Below are positions 8,414 through 17,899 of a DNA stretch of 64,000 nucleotides, one piece after another. Origin of the DNA: Prochlorococcus_E sp000760215 (lineage in GTDB: Bacteria; Cyanobacteriota; Cyanobacteriia; PCC-6307; Cyanobiaceae); the NCBI RefSeq assembly GCF_047303175.1, contig NZ_CP138945.1; one strand, 5' to 3'. Position 1 is the stretch's first letter. Every line of letters starts with the position of its first letter. A model generated the notes under the pieces. It ran no database searches, was not told the DNA's origin, and was given only the letters and a program-made list of their open reading frames with translations. A program made the translations under genes and the position numbers.

Positions 8414-9697
8414 ATGAATCAGGCTGAAGAATCAGTTCCCAACATATATGAACATCGGCCAATACTTTTGTTAGCGAATAGCAGTTGGTATCTCCAGCAT
8501 TATAGGAGTCACTTAATATCTTCACTTAAACAGCTAAGGTTTAGTGTATTAGCTTTATGTCCATATGATTCGTCATCAGCATTTCTTTCGACTTTACTCA
8601 CTCATATACCATGGAGAATAAAGAGATCGAATGATCTAAGCTTAATATCACTTTTTGCATCTACTTTAAAACTTTCAATATTTATAAGAGCTATAAAGCC
8701 AAAAATCTTACATTCGCATACATTAAAAGTCAACCTTATTACAGCCTTTGTCTCTTCCATTTATGGAATACCTACTGTAATTTCTTTTGCTGGAATGGGC
8801 AAACTATCTAAAAAAAAGTTTATCTATAGGCTAATATTTATATGTATTTTAAAGCTAATTAATTTCTTTTCTAATAGGCAAAGAAATACAAGGTGGTCAT
8901 GGCAATTAAGTCGTAATAGGACTTACTTTATATTTCAGAATCCCAAAGATATGAATCTATATAAAGCGATTATTTCATCTCCCATTAATAATAGCAAAAT
9001 AATTCATGGCTCTGGAGTTCCAGATAGATACTTAGAGCATGGTTTCAACTCTAATTTATGGATGAAACAGAAAGAATCGGAAAAGGAAATACCAACTTGT
9101 ACATTCATTTACTGTGGAAGACTTTTGCAATCTAAAGGTATAGGCATATTTTTATCTTTGTCTGAAATTCTCCCTGAGCATGAATTTGAAGTTTATGGTG
9201 GTATAGATCCATCTAGTAAAGATTCACTATCATCTAATGAAATACAATTATTAAGTAAAAAACACAAAAATCTAAATTTCCATGGTGAAACTATCGATCC
9301 TTTACTTAATTGTAATTTTGATTTTCCTATATTAGTTTTACCATCATCTTATGGCGAAGGATTCCCAAGGTCTATTGTTGAAGCATTTTCTGTTGGGATA
9401 CCTGTTATATGTTCACAATCAGCATCATGTGATGTATTTACTAAAGAAAATATTTATCTCCCTTTGAATAATACTCCTATCTCATATAAAGATTCTTTTA
9501 AAGAATTGATTCATCAATATCAAGAAGGTTCCATAACAAATAAAATAAAAACTTGTTTTGAACTTACCAAAGAAACTTTCTCAGAGAGAAAAATTACATT
9601 AGAAACCATAGAGATTTATAAACAGCTTTTGGAAAACAAGAGTTCTTACCTACTTTCAAAGGATACTGAATCGTTGAAAAACTGGCTTTCACAATAA
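8414..9697 (+). CDS. Glycosyltransferase family 4-like
   Basis: The 427-residue GT-B protein has an N-terminal half with a helix-rich membrane-proximal region (residues about 65-160). The C-terminal half contains FIYCGRLLQSKGIGIF (about 233) and the donor-site motif LPSSYGEGFPRSIVEAFSVGIP (about 316-337) with the two conserved acidic residues of the E-x7-E type. It probably adds one sugar to a growing lipid-linked oligosaccharide on the cytoplasmic face. It lies between the heptose phosphatase and the WecA-like initiating enzyme. Donor and acceptor are unknown. Confidence 0.8.
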   Translation: MNQAEESVPNIYEHRPILLLANSSWYLQHYRSHLISSLKQLRFSVLALCPYDSSSAFLSTLLTHIPWRIKRSNDLSLISLFASTLKLSIFIRAIKPKILHSHTLKVNLITAFVSSIYGIPTVISFAGMGKLSKKKFIYRLIFICILKLINFFSNRQRNTRWSWQLSRNRTYFIFQNPKDMNLYKAIISSPINNSKIIHGSGVPDRYLEHGFNSNLWMKQKESEKEIPTCTFIYCGRLLQSKGIGIFLSLSEILPEHEFEVYGGIDPSSKDSLSSNEIQLLSKKHKNLNFHGETIDPLLNCNFDFPILVLPSSYGEGFPRSIVEAFSVGIPVICSQSASCDVFTKENIYLPLNNTPISYKDSFKELIHQYQEGSITNKIKTCFELTKETFSERKITLETIEIYKQLLENKSSYLLSKDTESLKNWLSQ

Positions 9698-9764
9698 GAG
9701 TTCTTTTTTTAACCCCTTCTTTTAACTATAATGTGATCATAAGTTGTCCCTTTACTAGGATTCT

Positions 9765-10742
9765 TTGTCAGGCACCTCTCTGCTACTAGTGCTTAGCGTA
9801 ATTGCAAGTACCTTTCTAACTATAGTTTTAACACCTCCATTGAGAAGGTTAGGAGAAAGGCTAAACATAATTGACAACCCAAATGAAAGAAAACAGCATA
9901 AAAAGCCTTTAGTAAGAATTGGAGGAATTGCAATTTTCATAGGTTTCTTTTTAGCTTTACTTTTCTCAATAGTTTTATCAGGAGATTGGCTATCAATTCT
10001 TAACTATAAAATCTTCTTAATTGCTATAGGAGGTGCATTCTCTTTTTTTCTAATAGGGCTTTTTGATGATTTGTTTGAGATTTCACCATTTTATAGATTG
10101 TTTTTTCAAGTCTTACTAGCAATAATCCTTTGGGGTTTTGATATTCGTGTTCAGGTTATTGATTTAAGTTGGCTTTCCAGTAATATTGAAATAATATCAA
10201 TACCTGATTTCTTTAGTTTATTAATTACAGTTATTTGGATAGTAGGTGTTACAAATTCAATCAATTGGCTTGATGGATTAGACGGTCTTGCTTCTACTAT
10301 CTTATCAATTAATTCTATAGCATTGATAATTATATGCTTGTCATTTAATAACTATTTATTTGCTTTATATTCTGCTGCTCTCTTAGGAAGTTCCTTAGGT
10401 TTCCTTCGCTATAATTGTCAACCAGCTTTAATACTAATGGGAGATTGTGGTTCTTATTTCCTTGGCTTTTCCCTTTCTATTATTAGTATAATTGGTCTTT
10501 CTAAAGAGAACCTTGGCCTAAATCCATTATTAGCATTATTAATTTTGTTTATTCCCTTAGCAGACATGGTTTTTGTTATTTTAAATCGACTAAAGAGTGG
10601 TCGATCACCTTTTCATCCTGATAGGAGTCACATACATCATAGAATGCTTGCAAAGGGTATTTCATTAAACAAATCATTGCTAACTATTTGCTCAGGCTCA
10701 TTATGTAGTTCTTCTTTGGCATTATTTATTGCACTAAAATAA
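9765..10742 (+). CDS. Undecaprenyl-phosphate sugar-1-phosphate transferase (WecA/MraY family)
   Basis: The 325-residue polytopic protein belongs to the PNPT family and starts glycan assembly by moving a sugar-1-phosphate onto undecaprenyl phosphate. Diagnostic elements are NERKQHKKPLVRIGG near 40-54, LFDDLFEISP near 97-106, NSINWLDGLDGLAST near 165-179, GDCGSYFLGF near 225, and the His motif RSHIHHRM near 288-295. The start taken is the TTG at 9765, with AGGA four bases upstream; no in-frame ATG gives this N-terminus. WecA proper uses UDP-GlcNAc, but the sugar specificity here is not proven. Downstream it converges with the epimerase gene at 10795. Confidence 0.85.
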   Translation: MSGTSLLLVLSVIASTFLTIVLTPPLRRLGERLNIIDNPNERKQHKKPLVRIGGIAIFIGFFLALLFSIVLSGDWLSILNYKIFLIAIGGAFSFFLIGLFDDLFEISPFYRLFFQVLLAIILWGFDIRVQVIDLSWLSSNIEIISIPDFFSLLITVIWIVGVTNSINWLDGLDGLASTILSINSIALIIICLSFNNYLFALYSAALLGSSLGFLRYNCQPALILMGDCGSYFLGFSLSIISIIGLSKENLGLNPLLALLILFIPLADMVFVILNRLKSGRSPFHPDRSHIHHRMLAKGISLNKSLLTICSGSLCSSSLALFIALK

Positions 10743-10794
10743 GAAAGAGTAAATATTTAAATCTCTAATTAATTCCAGAAAACTTGATCATATT

Positions 10795-11817
10795 TTAATG
10801 ATTATAGAATTCCTTATACCATTTTACAAACTTCCTAATCCCTATAGAAAGAGGCGTATTTGGCTTGAACCCTGTCCAGTTTTCTACTATACTTGTTTCA
10901 GCTGATGTTGCCTGAACATCTCCACTTTGCATTGAGCAAAATATTTTTTTAGCCTTGACTCCTAATTCATTTTCTATAGTTTGAATAAAATCAATTAAAT
11001 TCACTGGCTTACTATTACCTATATTAACTATTTTGTATGCATTCCAACTAGATGAAGGATCTGGTGAATCCTTTTGAAAGTTAATATCAGGAGTTGCTGG
11101 CTTAGCAATTAATCTAGTAATTATTTCTATAACGTCATCAATATAAGTAAAGTCTCTACTCATATTTCCATTATTGAAAATTTGAATTGGCTTATTAGAA
11201 AGAATTGCTTTAGTGAAAATCATTGGCGCCATATCTGGCCTCCCCCATGGGCCGTAGACAGTAAACAATCTTATTCCAGTACAAGATATCCCATATAAAT
11301 GACTATAGCTATGTGCCATTAGTTCATTTGCTTTTTTTGTTGCTGCATAAAGACTGACGGGATGGTCAACTCCATCTTTTTCAGAAAATGGCACCTTTGT
11401 ATTTCCTCCATATACAGAGCTGCTACTTGCAAAGATCAAGTTATCTATTGGAAATCTTCTACAACATTCAAGGATATTGGCAAAACCAACTAGATTGGAA
11501 TTGACATACGCACTGGGGTTATCTATAGAATATCTAACCCCTGCCTGAGCTGCCAAGTGAACAACCACCTGAGGAGAGTTATCTTTAAAAAGTTTTTCCA
11601 ATAATTCTTTATCCTCAAGATCTACTTTAAAAAAATGCCACTTCCCCAAAAGTTTGCTTGAGGTTTTTTCAAGGACTCCTAATCTTGCTTCTTTTAGAGA
11701 TATATCATAATAGGAGTTAAGGTTATCCAATCCGTATACATCATTCCCATTTTCTATAAGTTTCTGACAAAGGTGGAAGCCAATAAAACCTGCAGATCCT
11801 GTAACTAGAATTCTCAC
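10795..11817 (-). CDS. UDP-glucuronate 4-epimerase-like (extended SDR)
   Basis: The 340-residue extended SDR has GSAGFIG at 7-13, HLAAQAGVRYSIDNP near 87-101, SSSSVYGG near 131-138 and catalytic Tyr/Lys in YAATK at about 157-161. The RYSIDNPSAYVNSN segment and the length match the CapI/GAE group, which converts UDP-glucuronate to UDP-galacturonate. The neighbouring UDP-glucose dehydrogenase at 11886 supplies UDP-glucuronate, which supports the assignment. Both are on the minus strand with a 68-bp gap. UDP-galacturonate would then be available for the surface polysaccharide. Confidence 0.85.
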   Translation of the reverse strand: MRILVTGSAGFIGFHLCQKLIENGNDVYGLDNLNSYYDISLKEARLGVLEKTSSKLLGKWHFFKVDLEDKELLEKLFKDNSPQVVVHLAAQAGVRYSIDNPSAYVNSNLVGFANILECCRRFPIDNLIFASSSSVYGGNTKVPFSEKDGVDHPVSLYAATKKANELMAHSYSHLYGISCTGIRLFTVYGPWGRPDMAPMIFTKAILSNKPIQIFNNGNMSRDFTYIDDVIEIITRLIAKPATPDINFQKDSPDPSSSWNAYKIVNIGNSKPVNLIDFIQTIENELGVKAKKIFCSMQSGDVQATSAETSIVENWTGFKPNTPLSIGIRKFVKWYKEFYNH

Positions 11818-11885
11818 TTTAATAATTAAACTCCATTAATTAGTACTTTAATAGTGAAGGGATCAAATTAGAAGTATTTATCTTT

Positions 11886-13307
11886 TCAGACTCCATTCCC
11901 TAACTCCCATACATTTATACCAAATTCTTTTGCTTGCTTTGTATTTGCAATGGACCTTGTATCAAACAACCATGCTGGTTCTCTTAAAACATTGGATAAT
12001 AATTCCCAATTTATTTGTTTAAATTCACGCCATTCAGTTAAAATTACAATTGCATCAGCGTCATTTGCTGCTTCAACAATTGATTCGCAAAATGACCAAG
12101 ATCCTTCCTGATTAGTGCTTGAGTCTCGATTATTTTCATCTAATTCTAAATCTTTTTCTATTTGATTTTTACTTACTTTAGGGTCATAAATACATAAATT
12201 GGCACCTTCTTCTATTAATTCCTTACATATACTTATAGCAGATGATTCTCTCGTATCATTTGTATTTGCTTTAAATGCAAATCCGAAAATAGCTATATTT
12301 TTCCCAGTAATTGTACCAAACAGCTTCTCTATAATGATTTTTGCTATTCTCTTTCTTTGCCAGTTATTAATATCAACAACTTTTTGCCAATATGATGAAA
12401 CTTCATAGAGTCCATAATGATTACATATATATACTAAATTCAGGAGATCCTTTTTGAAACAACTTCCTCCGAAACCAGGCCCTGAATTCAAGAAATATTT
12501 CCCAATTCTCTTGTCAGCTCCTATTGCTAGAGAAACATCTCTAATATCTGCCCCTGTAGCTTCACAAAGAGCTGAGAAAGAGTTAATAGAACTAATTCTT
12601 TGGGCAAGAAAAGCATTTGAGATTAGCTTTGACAGTTCAGAGCTCCAAAGGTTAGTAGTCAATATTTTCTCTTTATCTACCCAATTTAAATAAATTTCTA
12701 TTAAGGAATTAATAGCCTCATTATCTTCGCCACCAATTAATACTCTATCGGGATTCTCCAAGTCATTTATTGCGGTTCCTTCAGATAGAAATTCAGGGTT
12801 TGATAAAACAAAAAAACTTTTAAGCTTAGATGTATCATTAATTAAATCTCTTTTTGGTGCCTCTAGTATTTGTTTAATAGTTTGTGCTGTCCTAACTGGC
12901 AGTGTACTTTTCTCAACCACAATTGCTTTATCCTTAGCATATCTTGAGATTTGCCTTGCAGATGCTTCAACCCACTTGAGATCACTAGCTTGTCCTGCTC
13001 CTATACCTTTGGTTTTTGTTGGTGTATTGACAGATATAAATATCATGTCTGCGAATCTAAGTTTCTCTTCTATTTGAGTTGAAAAATGGAGATTTATGCC
13101 TCTTGATTTTATAATTAACTCTCTCAGACCTGGCTCAAAAATTGGCAACCTAGAGAGATCAGAATCATTCCAGTCCTTTATACGCTTTTCATTTAAATCA
13201 ACAACATTTATATTAATATGTGGGCAATGATGAGCAATTACTGCCATTGTAGGACCACCTACGTATCCAGCCCCTATACAGCAAATTTCTTTAATTTGAA
13301 TGCTCAT
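11886..13307 (-). CDS. ugd: UDP-glucose 6-dehydrogenase
   Basis: The 473-residue protein oxidises UDP-glucose to UDP-glucuronate with two NAD. It has the N-terminal Rossmann motif GAGYVGGPTMAVIA (12-25), NPEFLSEGTAI near 170-180, the catalytic Lys in SELSKLISNAF (about 227) and the thiohemiacetal Cys in GPGFGGSCFKKDL (about 283). The GGPTMAVIA start and overall length resemble the eukaryotic-type UGDH branch rather than the shorter TuaD/Ugd form. Its start is divergent from galE, with a 137-bp intergenic region. Confidence 0.92.
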   Translation of the reverse strand: MSIQIKEICCIGAGYVGGPTMAVIAHHCPHININVVDLNEKRIKDWNDSDLSRLPIFEPGLRELIIKSRGINLHFSTQIEEKLRFADMIFISVNTPTKTKGIGAGQASDLKWVEASARQISRYAKDKAIVVEKSTLPVRTAQTIKQILEAPKRDLINDTSKLKSFFVLSNPEFLSEGTAINDLENPDRVLIGGEDNEAINSLIEIYLNWVDKEKILTTNLWSSELSKLISNAFLAQRISSINSFSALCEATGADIRDVSLAIGADKRIGKYFLNSGPGFGGSCFKKDLLNLVYICNHYGLYEVSSYWQKVVDINNWQRKRIAKIIIEKLFGTITGKNIAIFGFAFKANTNDTRESSAISICKELIEEGANLCIYDPKVSKNQIEKDLELDENNRDSSTNQEGSWSFCESIVEAANDADAIVILTEWREFKQINWELLSNVLREPAWLFDTRSIANTKQAKEFGINVWELGNGV

Positions 13308-13444
13308 TTATTTAATTATGATATAAGCCTTTTAGAAAAATCTAATTATAGGCTCTTGATCATATGATTGCAACTTTAGTTAATCCAATTGAGTTTTTTA
13401 GCATAATAACGATGTATCATTAAAATATACTAGATAGCTAATAA

Positions 13445-14509
13445 ATGAAGAGAGTTTTAATAACTGGTGGGGCTGGATTCATAGGTAGTCATACTTGCTT
13501 GGTTTTGCTTCAAAAAGGTTATGAAGTTTTTGTGATAGATTCATACATAAATAGTTCTAATAAATCTCTTGAAAGAGTAATTAAGATATGTGAGGACAAT
13601 AAATTTTCAGTTTCTAATAAATTGCACGTTATTAAAGGTGATTTAAGAGATGAACATATTTTAAAAAAAATATTTTCAGATGCCTCATTAGATGGTCAAT
13701 CTATTGATGGTGTTATTCATTTTGCTGGGTTGAAATCAGTTAGAGAATCCGTTGGAAACCCTTTAAAGTATTGGGACGTAAATGTAAATGGCGCAATTAA
13801 TTTATTAAAAGTTATGGATCATTATAAATGTAGATCAATTGTTTTTAGCAGTAGCGCAAGCATTTATGGAAATACTTATGAGAATAATATTAATGAGGAA
13901 TCTGAAGTAAAACCAATTAATCCTTATGGAACAACAAAAGCTGTTGTGGAAAATCTATTAAGTAATATCTCACTTAGCTCGCCTGGGAAATGGCGAATCG
14001 CAAACTTACGTTATTTCAATCCAATAGGTGCTCATACTTCAGGACTGATAGGTGAAGATCCTTTAGGTACACCTAATAATATATTCCCTCTAATTTCAAA
14101 GGTGGCGACAGGTAATATTGAAAAGTTAAATATTTATGGCAATGATTGGCCAACTCCAGATGGAACTGGAGTAAGAGACTATATACATGTAATGGATGTT
14201 GCAGATGGTCATGAAAAGGCTTTCGAATACTTATTAAGTAAAGAACCACAAGTTCTAAATTTGAACTTAGGAACAGGAAAAGGTACTAGTGTTTTAGAAT
14301 TGATACATACTTTTGAAAAAGTTAATAATATCAAAATACCTTATGTTTTTACTGGTCGAAGAGAAGGAGATGCCTTTCGAGTAATAGCAGATAATTCATT
14401 GGCAACATGTCTTTTAAATTGGACCCCAAAAAGAAGTCTAGAAGATATGTGCTATGACGGTTATAAATGGCAATCTTTAAATCCAAATGGATTCTTATAC
14501 CCCCATTAA
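13445..14509 (+). CDS. galE: UDP-glucose 4-epimerase
   Basis: The 354-residue SDR has GGAGFIG at 7-13, HFAGLKSVRESV near 92-103, SSSASIYG near 135-142 and catalytic Tyr161/Lys165 in YGTTK. NLRYFNPIGAH and GTGVRDYIHVMD are the classic GalE substrate and C-terminal motifs. It interconverts UDP-glucose and UDP-galactose (and possibly the N-acetyl forms). A TATACT box at 13426-13431 lies 13 bp upstream of the ATG and may be the promoter -10 element, which would leave a very short leader. Confidence 0.92.
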   Translation: MKRVLITGGAGFIGSHTCLVLLQKGYEVFVIDSYINSSNKSLERVIKICEDNKFSVSNKLHVIKGDLRDEHILKKIFSDASLDGQSIDGVIHFAGLKSVRESVGNPLKYWDVNVNGAINLLKVMDHYKCRSIVFSSSASIYGNTYENNINEESEVKPINPYGTTKAVVENLLSNISLSSPGKWRIANLRYFNPIGAHTSGLIGEDPLGTPNNIFPLISKVATGNIEKLNIYGNDWPTPDGTGVRDYIHVMDVADGHEKAFEYLLSKEPQVLNLNLGTGKGTSVLELIHTFEKVNNIKIPYVFTGRREGDAFRVIADNSLATCLLNWTPKRSLEDMCYDGYKWQSLNPNGFLYPH

Positions 14510-14622
14510 ATTTATAATTGAATTTTTATAAGATTTATATTGAAATACTCTTAGAGCTAAATCTTCTTTGAAATTTTTCATTCATCTGTTCATGAACTGT
14601 TTAATAAAAGTAAATTTCTAAC

Positions 14623-14695
<73 letters not shown>

Positions 14696-15029
14696 TCGGA
14701 AGACTAATGATGCCCAAAATTAGCTTTAATAAAAGACAGGAAGACACCATTGCTTTGCCGTATGTACAACATTACTAACATTTAGTCATATAGGCCATCT
14801 AAATTCAGGGCTGCAAACAAAGTTGTCTAAATTCAATTGAGATTTATTTTCAAGCGCCTTGCTTTGCAGAGCAGAGAAGTGGCTGTTTAGCTTATGTTTT
14901 ATAGTTTTCTGCATTAAGAGCTAGAATTCTCGTTACTCTAATAGTCAGAGAGGGAAGAAGTAATATTTAAATTTCACCTAGTGGAATAGGTTCCAAAGTA
15001 AGTTAATAAGGATATTTGAATAGAATTTT
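14696..15029. other. Intergenic region, no gene recognised
   Basis: This 334-bp gap lies between tRNA-Arg and the HTH protein. No open frame above about 25 codons with a convincing start was seen, and no structured RNA was recognised. It probably holds the promoters for both flanking genes; no clear -35/-10 pair could be assigned. Confidence 0.4.
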
Positions 15030-15782
15030 GTGGCTAAAAAACTCACAGAAATTCTAAAAAAAGAAATCTTCGAAGGATTTTCTTCAGGTATTTCCCTTAG
15101 CGCTCTTGCTAAGTCCTATGGATGCACTCCAGCAACAATTACAAGAGCAGTTAAAACTTTTTTAACAGAGGATGAGTATGTTCAATTAAAAGAGAAAAGA
15201 GCTAAAAAAGCCCGCTCATCTAATAGGCTCGAAAGCAAGTCTAAAGCTTCAAGAATTTCTGAAAAAGATACTGCTATAAAGCCAGAGGTATCCAATGTCT
15301 CTAATAACATTAATATTGATTCAAAGGAATTAGCTGGGGAGATAAATGGAGAGAACGAAAAACCAATCAATTTAGAGACCAATTCTCCTGATAATCAAAT
15401 AGGTATGTTTAGGGAGATTGCCCCTTTGAATTCAGACCCTTTCTGCGAGGATCAGAAAGAGATTGCTTGCATTCCACTTGAATCAGAAGCATTACCACAA
15501 ATTGTATATATGTTAATTGATAAAAAGAATGAACTTGATTCAAAAGCTCTAAATGAATTCTCAGAGTGGAGTTTCCTTTCAGATCAGGATAAAGCCAGAT
15601 TGGCAATTCCTCTATACTCAAATCAACGTGTTGCTAAAAGAAATTGTGGTAGAAGTCAAAAAGTTTTAAAAGTTCCTGATTCGAGAGTATTCATTCTTTC
15701 TTCTTCGTATTTACTTTCCAAGGGTATTACTAGATTAATAATGGATGAATCTTTAATCGCTATTGATAATTTATCTAAATAA
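15030..15782 (+). CDS. Hypothetical protein with N-terminal helix-turn-helix
   Basis: The 250-residue protein starts at a GTG (MAKKLTEILKKEIFEGF). Residues about 17-37 (ISLSALAKSYGCTPATITRAV) look like a resolvase/Hin-type helix-turn-helix. Residues about 55-115 are charged and low-complexity (Ser, Lys, Asn, Glu), probably a disordered linker. The C-terminal part, about 145-250, is more ordered and ends in RLIMDESLIAIDNLSK. No catalytic recombinase domain is present. A DNA-binding role is inferred from the HTH only, and the gene looks like a conserved picocyanobacterial hypothetical. Confidence 0.7.
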   Translation: MAKKLTEILKKEIFEGFSSGISLSALAKSYGCTPATITRAVKTFLTEDEYVQLKEKRAKKARSSNRLESKSKASRISEKDTAIKPEVSNVSNNINIDSKELAGEINGENEKPINLETNSPDNQIGMFREIAPLNSDPFCEDQKEIACIPLESEALPQIVYMLIDKKNELDSKALNEFSEWSFLSDQDKARLAIPLYSNQRVAKRNCGRSQKVLKVPDSRVFILSSSYLLSKGITRLIMDESLIAIDNLSK

Positions 15783-15788
15783 CATTTT

Positions 15789-16019
15789 CTAATATCTTGA
15801 CTGCTTAAGAGGCATCAAAAAAGTTGTTGCCAAACCGCCGGTTAAGGAACCTAATGCAATTGAAATGCCAATTAAGAAGCCTGATGGCAATTTCTCTGTA
15901 GAAGAGATACCTAAATTAACACTATGTCTTTCACTTAGGTTTTGAGAGCCTAAGGCTAACATCAAAACAAGAAGCGAAGTCTGCGCTATGCTAATTCCCA
16001 AGATAAAGGCTTTGCGCAT
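15789..16019 (-). CDS. Small two-helix membrane protein
   Basis: This 76-residue protein has two predicted transmembrane helices (about 3-24 and 46-68) separated by a polar loop rich in Ser, Asn and Glu. It ends in the basic tail MPLKQSRY. It converges with the HTH gene, whose stop codon is 6 bp away. No family was identified; the length and layout recall small cyanobacterial membrane proteins of unknown function. Confidence 0.6.
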   Translation of the reverse strand: MRKAFILGISIAQTSLLVLMLALGSQNLSERHSVNLGISSTEKLPSGFLIGISIALGSLTGGLATTFLMPLKQSRY

Positions 16020-16066
16020 TATAGCAAGTTGGATTTATATAGAAGATATTATAGAGATAAGATAAT

Positions 16067-16963
16067 TTATGCACTGATATTCTTGTTATTATTTTCATGA
16101 ATTAGTGAATAAAGAAAGTTTCGTGGATATCCTGTTCTTTGCGCTATTTCCTTGACTGCATTATTTGTACTCGATCCATTGCTAATAAGCCTTTTAACTT
16201 CTTCAATTAATTCATTGACATTAATTTCTACTTTCTTTATTCCTTTTGCACCACCTAAAACAATGGTAAACTCACCTCTTGGCTTTGTATCTAAAAAATA
16301 ATTAATTGCATCACCAATTGTTGGTCCAATTTGCTCTTCATGTTTTTTAGTAAGTTCTCTTGAAATACTAATGGGCCTTTCTTCTCCACATAAATCACTT
16401 AAATCTTTTAAAAGTTTCAGGAGCCTATATGGAGATTCATAGATTACTGTAGTTCTTTTTTCTTGAGCAATTAAATTTAAAATTAATTTTCTCTCTTTTG
16501 TTTTAGAAGGCAAGAATCCTTCGAAGCAAAATCTTTGTGAGGGGAGCCCACTTATTGCCAAGGCAACTGTTGCAGCACATGGTCCTGGCACACATATAAC
16601 ATCATGCATCGTTTTTCTTGCCGCAGCTATAAGCTCTTCTCCAGGATCACTAATGCTAGGCAAACCTGCATCAGTTATTAGAGCAATGCTTTCACCTTTA
16701 TCAAGTAGTTCAATAATAATCGGGACTCTTGCACGTGTATTGTGCTGATGAAAGCTTAAAAGTTTAGTTTTAATGTTAAAGCTGTTAAGAAGTTTCTTAC
16801 TGTGTCTAGTATCTTCGCATGCAATAACTGAAACTTTTGAAAGAAGATTTTTTGCTCTTGTTGAGAAATCTCCAAGATTACCTATAGGAGTTCCTACTAT
16901 ATAAAGAACACCTGGTTTTGGTTCAAGTTGATTTTTTGAAATGAAACCTGTTTCTAGATCCAT
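16067..16963 (-). CDS. rsmI: 16S rRNA (cytidine1402-2'-O)-methyltransferase
   Basis: RsmI uses S-adenosylmethionine to methylate C1402 of 16S rRNA in the decoding centre. Motifs seen are LYIVGTPIGNLGDFSTRA near the N-terminus, ACEDTRHSKKLL, ITDAGLPSISDPGEEL and CVPGPCAATVALAISGLP, all typical of the tetrapyrrole-methylase fold of this family. The frame is open to 17053, but the ATG at 16961-16963 is preferred. It gives a normal length (298 residues) and avoids a long overlap with the divergent cysQ. That leaves the two start codons almost touching. Confidence 0.93.
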   Translation of the reverse strand: MDLETGFISKNQLEPKPGVLYIVGTPIGNLGDFSTRAKNLLSKVSVIACEDTRHSKKLLNSFNIKTKLLSFHQHNTRARVPIIIELLDKGESIALITDAGLPSISDPGEELIAAARKTMHDVICVPGPCAATVALAISGLPSQRFCFEGFLPSKTKERKLILNLIAQEKRTTVIYESPYRLLKLLKDLSDLCGEERPISISRELTKKHEEQIGPTIGDAINYFLDTKPRGEFTIVLGGAKGIKKVEINVNELIEEVKRLISNGSSTNNAVKEIAQRTGYPRNFLYSLIHENNNKNISA

Positions 16964-16964
16964 T

Positions 16965-17879
16965 ATGAATACAAAGGTCGAACTGCCAAAGAAAGTAGAT
17001 TTGGATGATTTGTTGCAGAAGCTTAGGGTCCTTAGTTGGGGCGCCGCAGACATCTTGAAGGCTTATGCAAAAGGAGAGAAACCTCCATATGGATTCCCTC
17101 AAGCTTTAAATGTTCAAGAGGGAGGAGATGGTCCCGTCTCAGCAGCAGATCTTGCAGTTAATAGCTGGCTGATTAATGGCTTGAATTCTAATTTCCCTCT
17201 TGTTTCTTGGACTGTGGTTAGCGAAGAAACGGCAAAGGAGCAAATTGTAAAAGGTGTTCCTATAGAAGATGAGTGGATATGGATTTTAGATCCTCTTGAT
17301 GGAACAAAGGACTTCCTTCAGAAGACAGGGGAGTACGCAGTCCATTTAGCTTTAGTTAAGAGCAATGAGCCTATTTTAGGAGTTGTTTTGATACCTGAGT
17401 TGGAAGAACTTTGGATTGGATTAATTGGATCTGGATCATGGTGCGAAGATAGATTGGGTAATAAGAAACCGTTTTCCTTTAGTGATAGAGATCAAATCTC
17501 AGAAATGATACTTGTTTCAAGTAGAAATCATAGGGACGGAATATTAGAAGATTTGCTGGAACGCATACCTTTTGCTGAAAAAAAAGCAGTCGGTAGTATC
17601 GGTTGCAAAATTGCTAAAATCTTAAAAGGTGAGGCTGATTTTTATTTATCTCTATCTGGGAAATCAGCCCCAAAAGACTGGGATATTGCTGCTCCTGAAA
17701 TTATTCTTAAGGCTGCAGGTGGTAAATTTACCCATGCTAATAATAAAGCAATTTCTTATAACACTGGAGATATCAATCAATGGGGATGCATAGTTGCCAG
17801 TCATGGAAGGCACCACGAAGAACTATGTAAAACCATTCAATATGAGTTATTAACTATTGATCAAAACATTTTACTTTAA
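16965..17879 (+). CDS. cysQ: 3'(2'),5'-bisphosphate nucleotidase (CysQ-like)
   Basis: This inositol-monophosphatase-family protein has VSEETA, the metal-binding motif LDPLDGTKDF and the C-terminal KDWDIAAPEIILKAAGG, the standard signature of CysQ/SAL1 enzymes. These remove the 3'-phosphate of PAP/PAPS during sulfate assimilation. The ATG at 16965 is preferred; an in-frame ATG at 16941 would add eight residues and extend into rsmI. The gene converges with pnp, whose stop codon is at 17900. Confidence 0.88.
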   Translation: MNTKVELPKKVDLDDLLQKLRVLSWGAADILKAYAKGEKPPYGFPQALNVQEGGDGPVSAADLAVNSWLINGLNSNFPLVSWTVVSEETAKEQIVKGVPIEDEWIWILDPLDGTKDFLQKTGEYAVHLALVKSNEPILGVVLIPELEELWIGLIGSGSWCEDRLGNKKPFSFSDRDQISEMILVSSRNHRDGILEDLLERIPFAEKKAVGSIGCKIAKILKGEADFYLSLSGKSAPKDWDIAAPEIILKAAGGKFTHANNKAISYNTGDINQWGCIVASHGRHHEELCKTIQYELLTIDQNILL

Positions 17880-17899
17880 TCAAAAGATAGAAGTCCTAT

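Noticed and set aside
12199..12693. Plus-strand frames of 69 and 79 codons inside the UDP-glucose dehydrogenase gene
   Set aside because: They are antisense shadows of a long gene with complete family motifs and have no ribosome-binding site.
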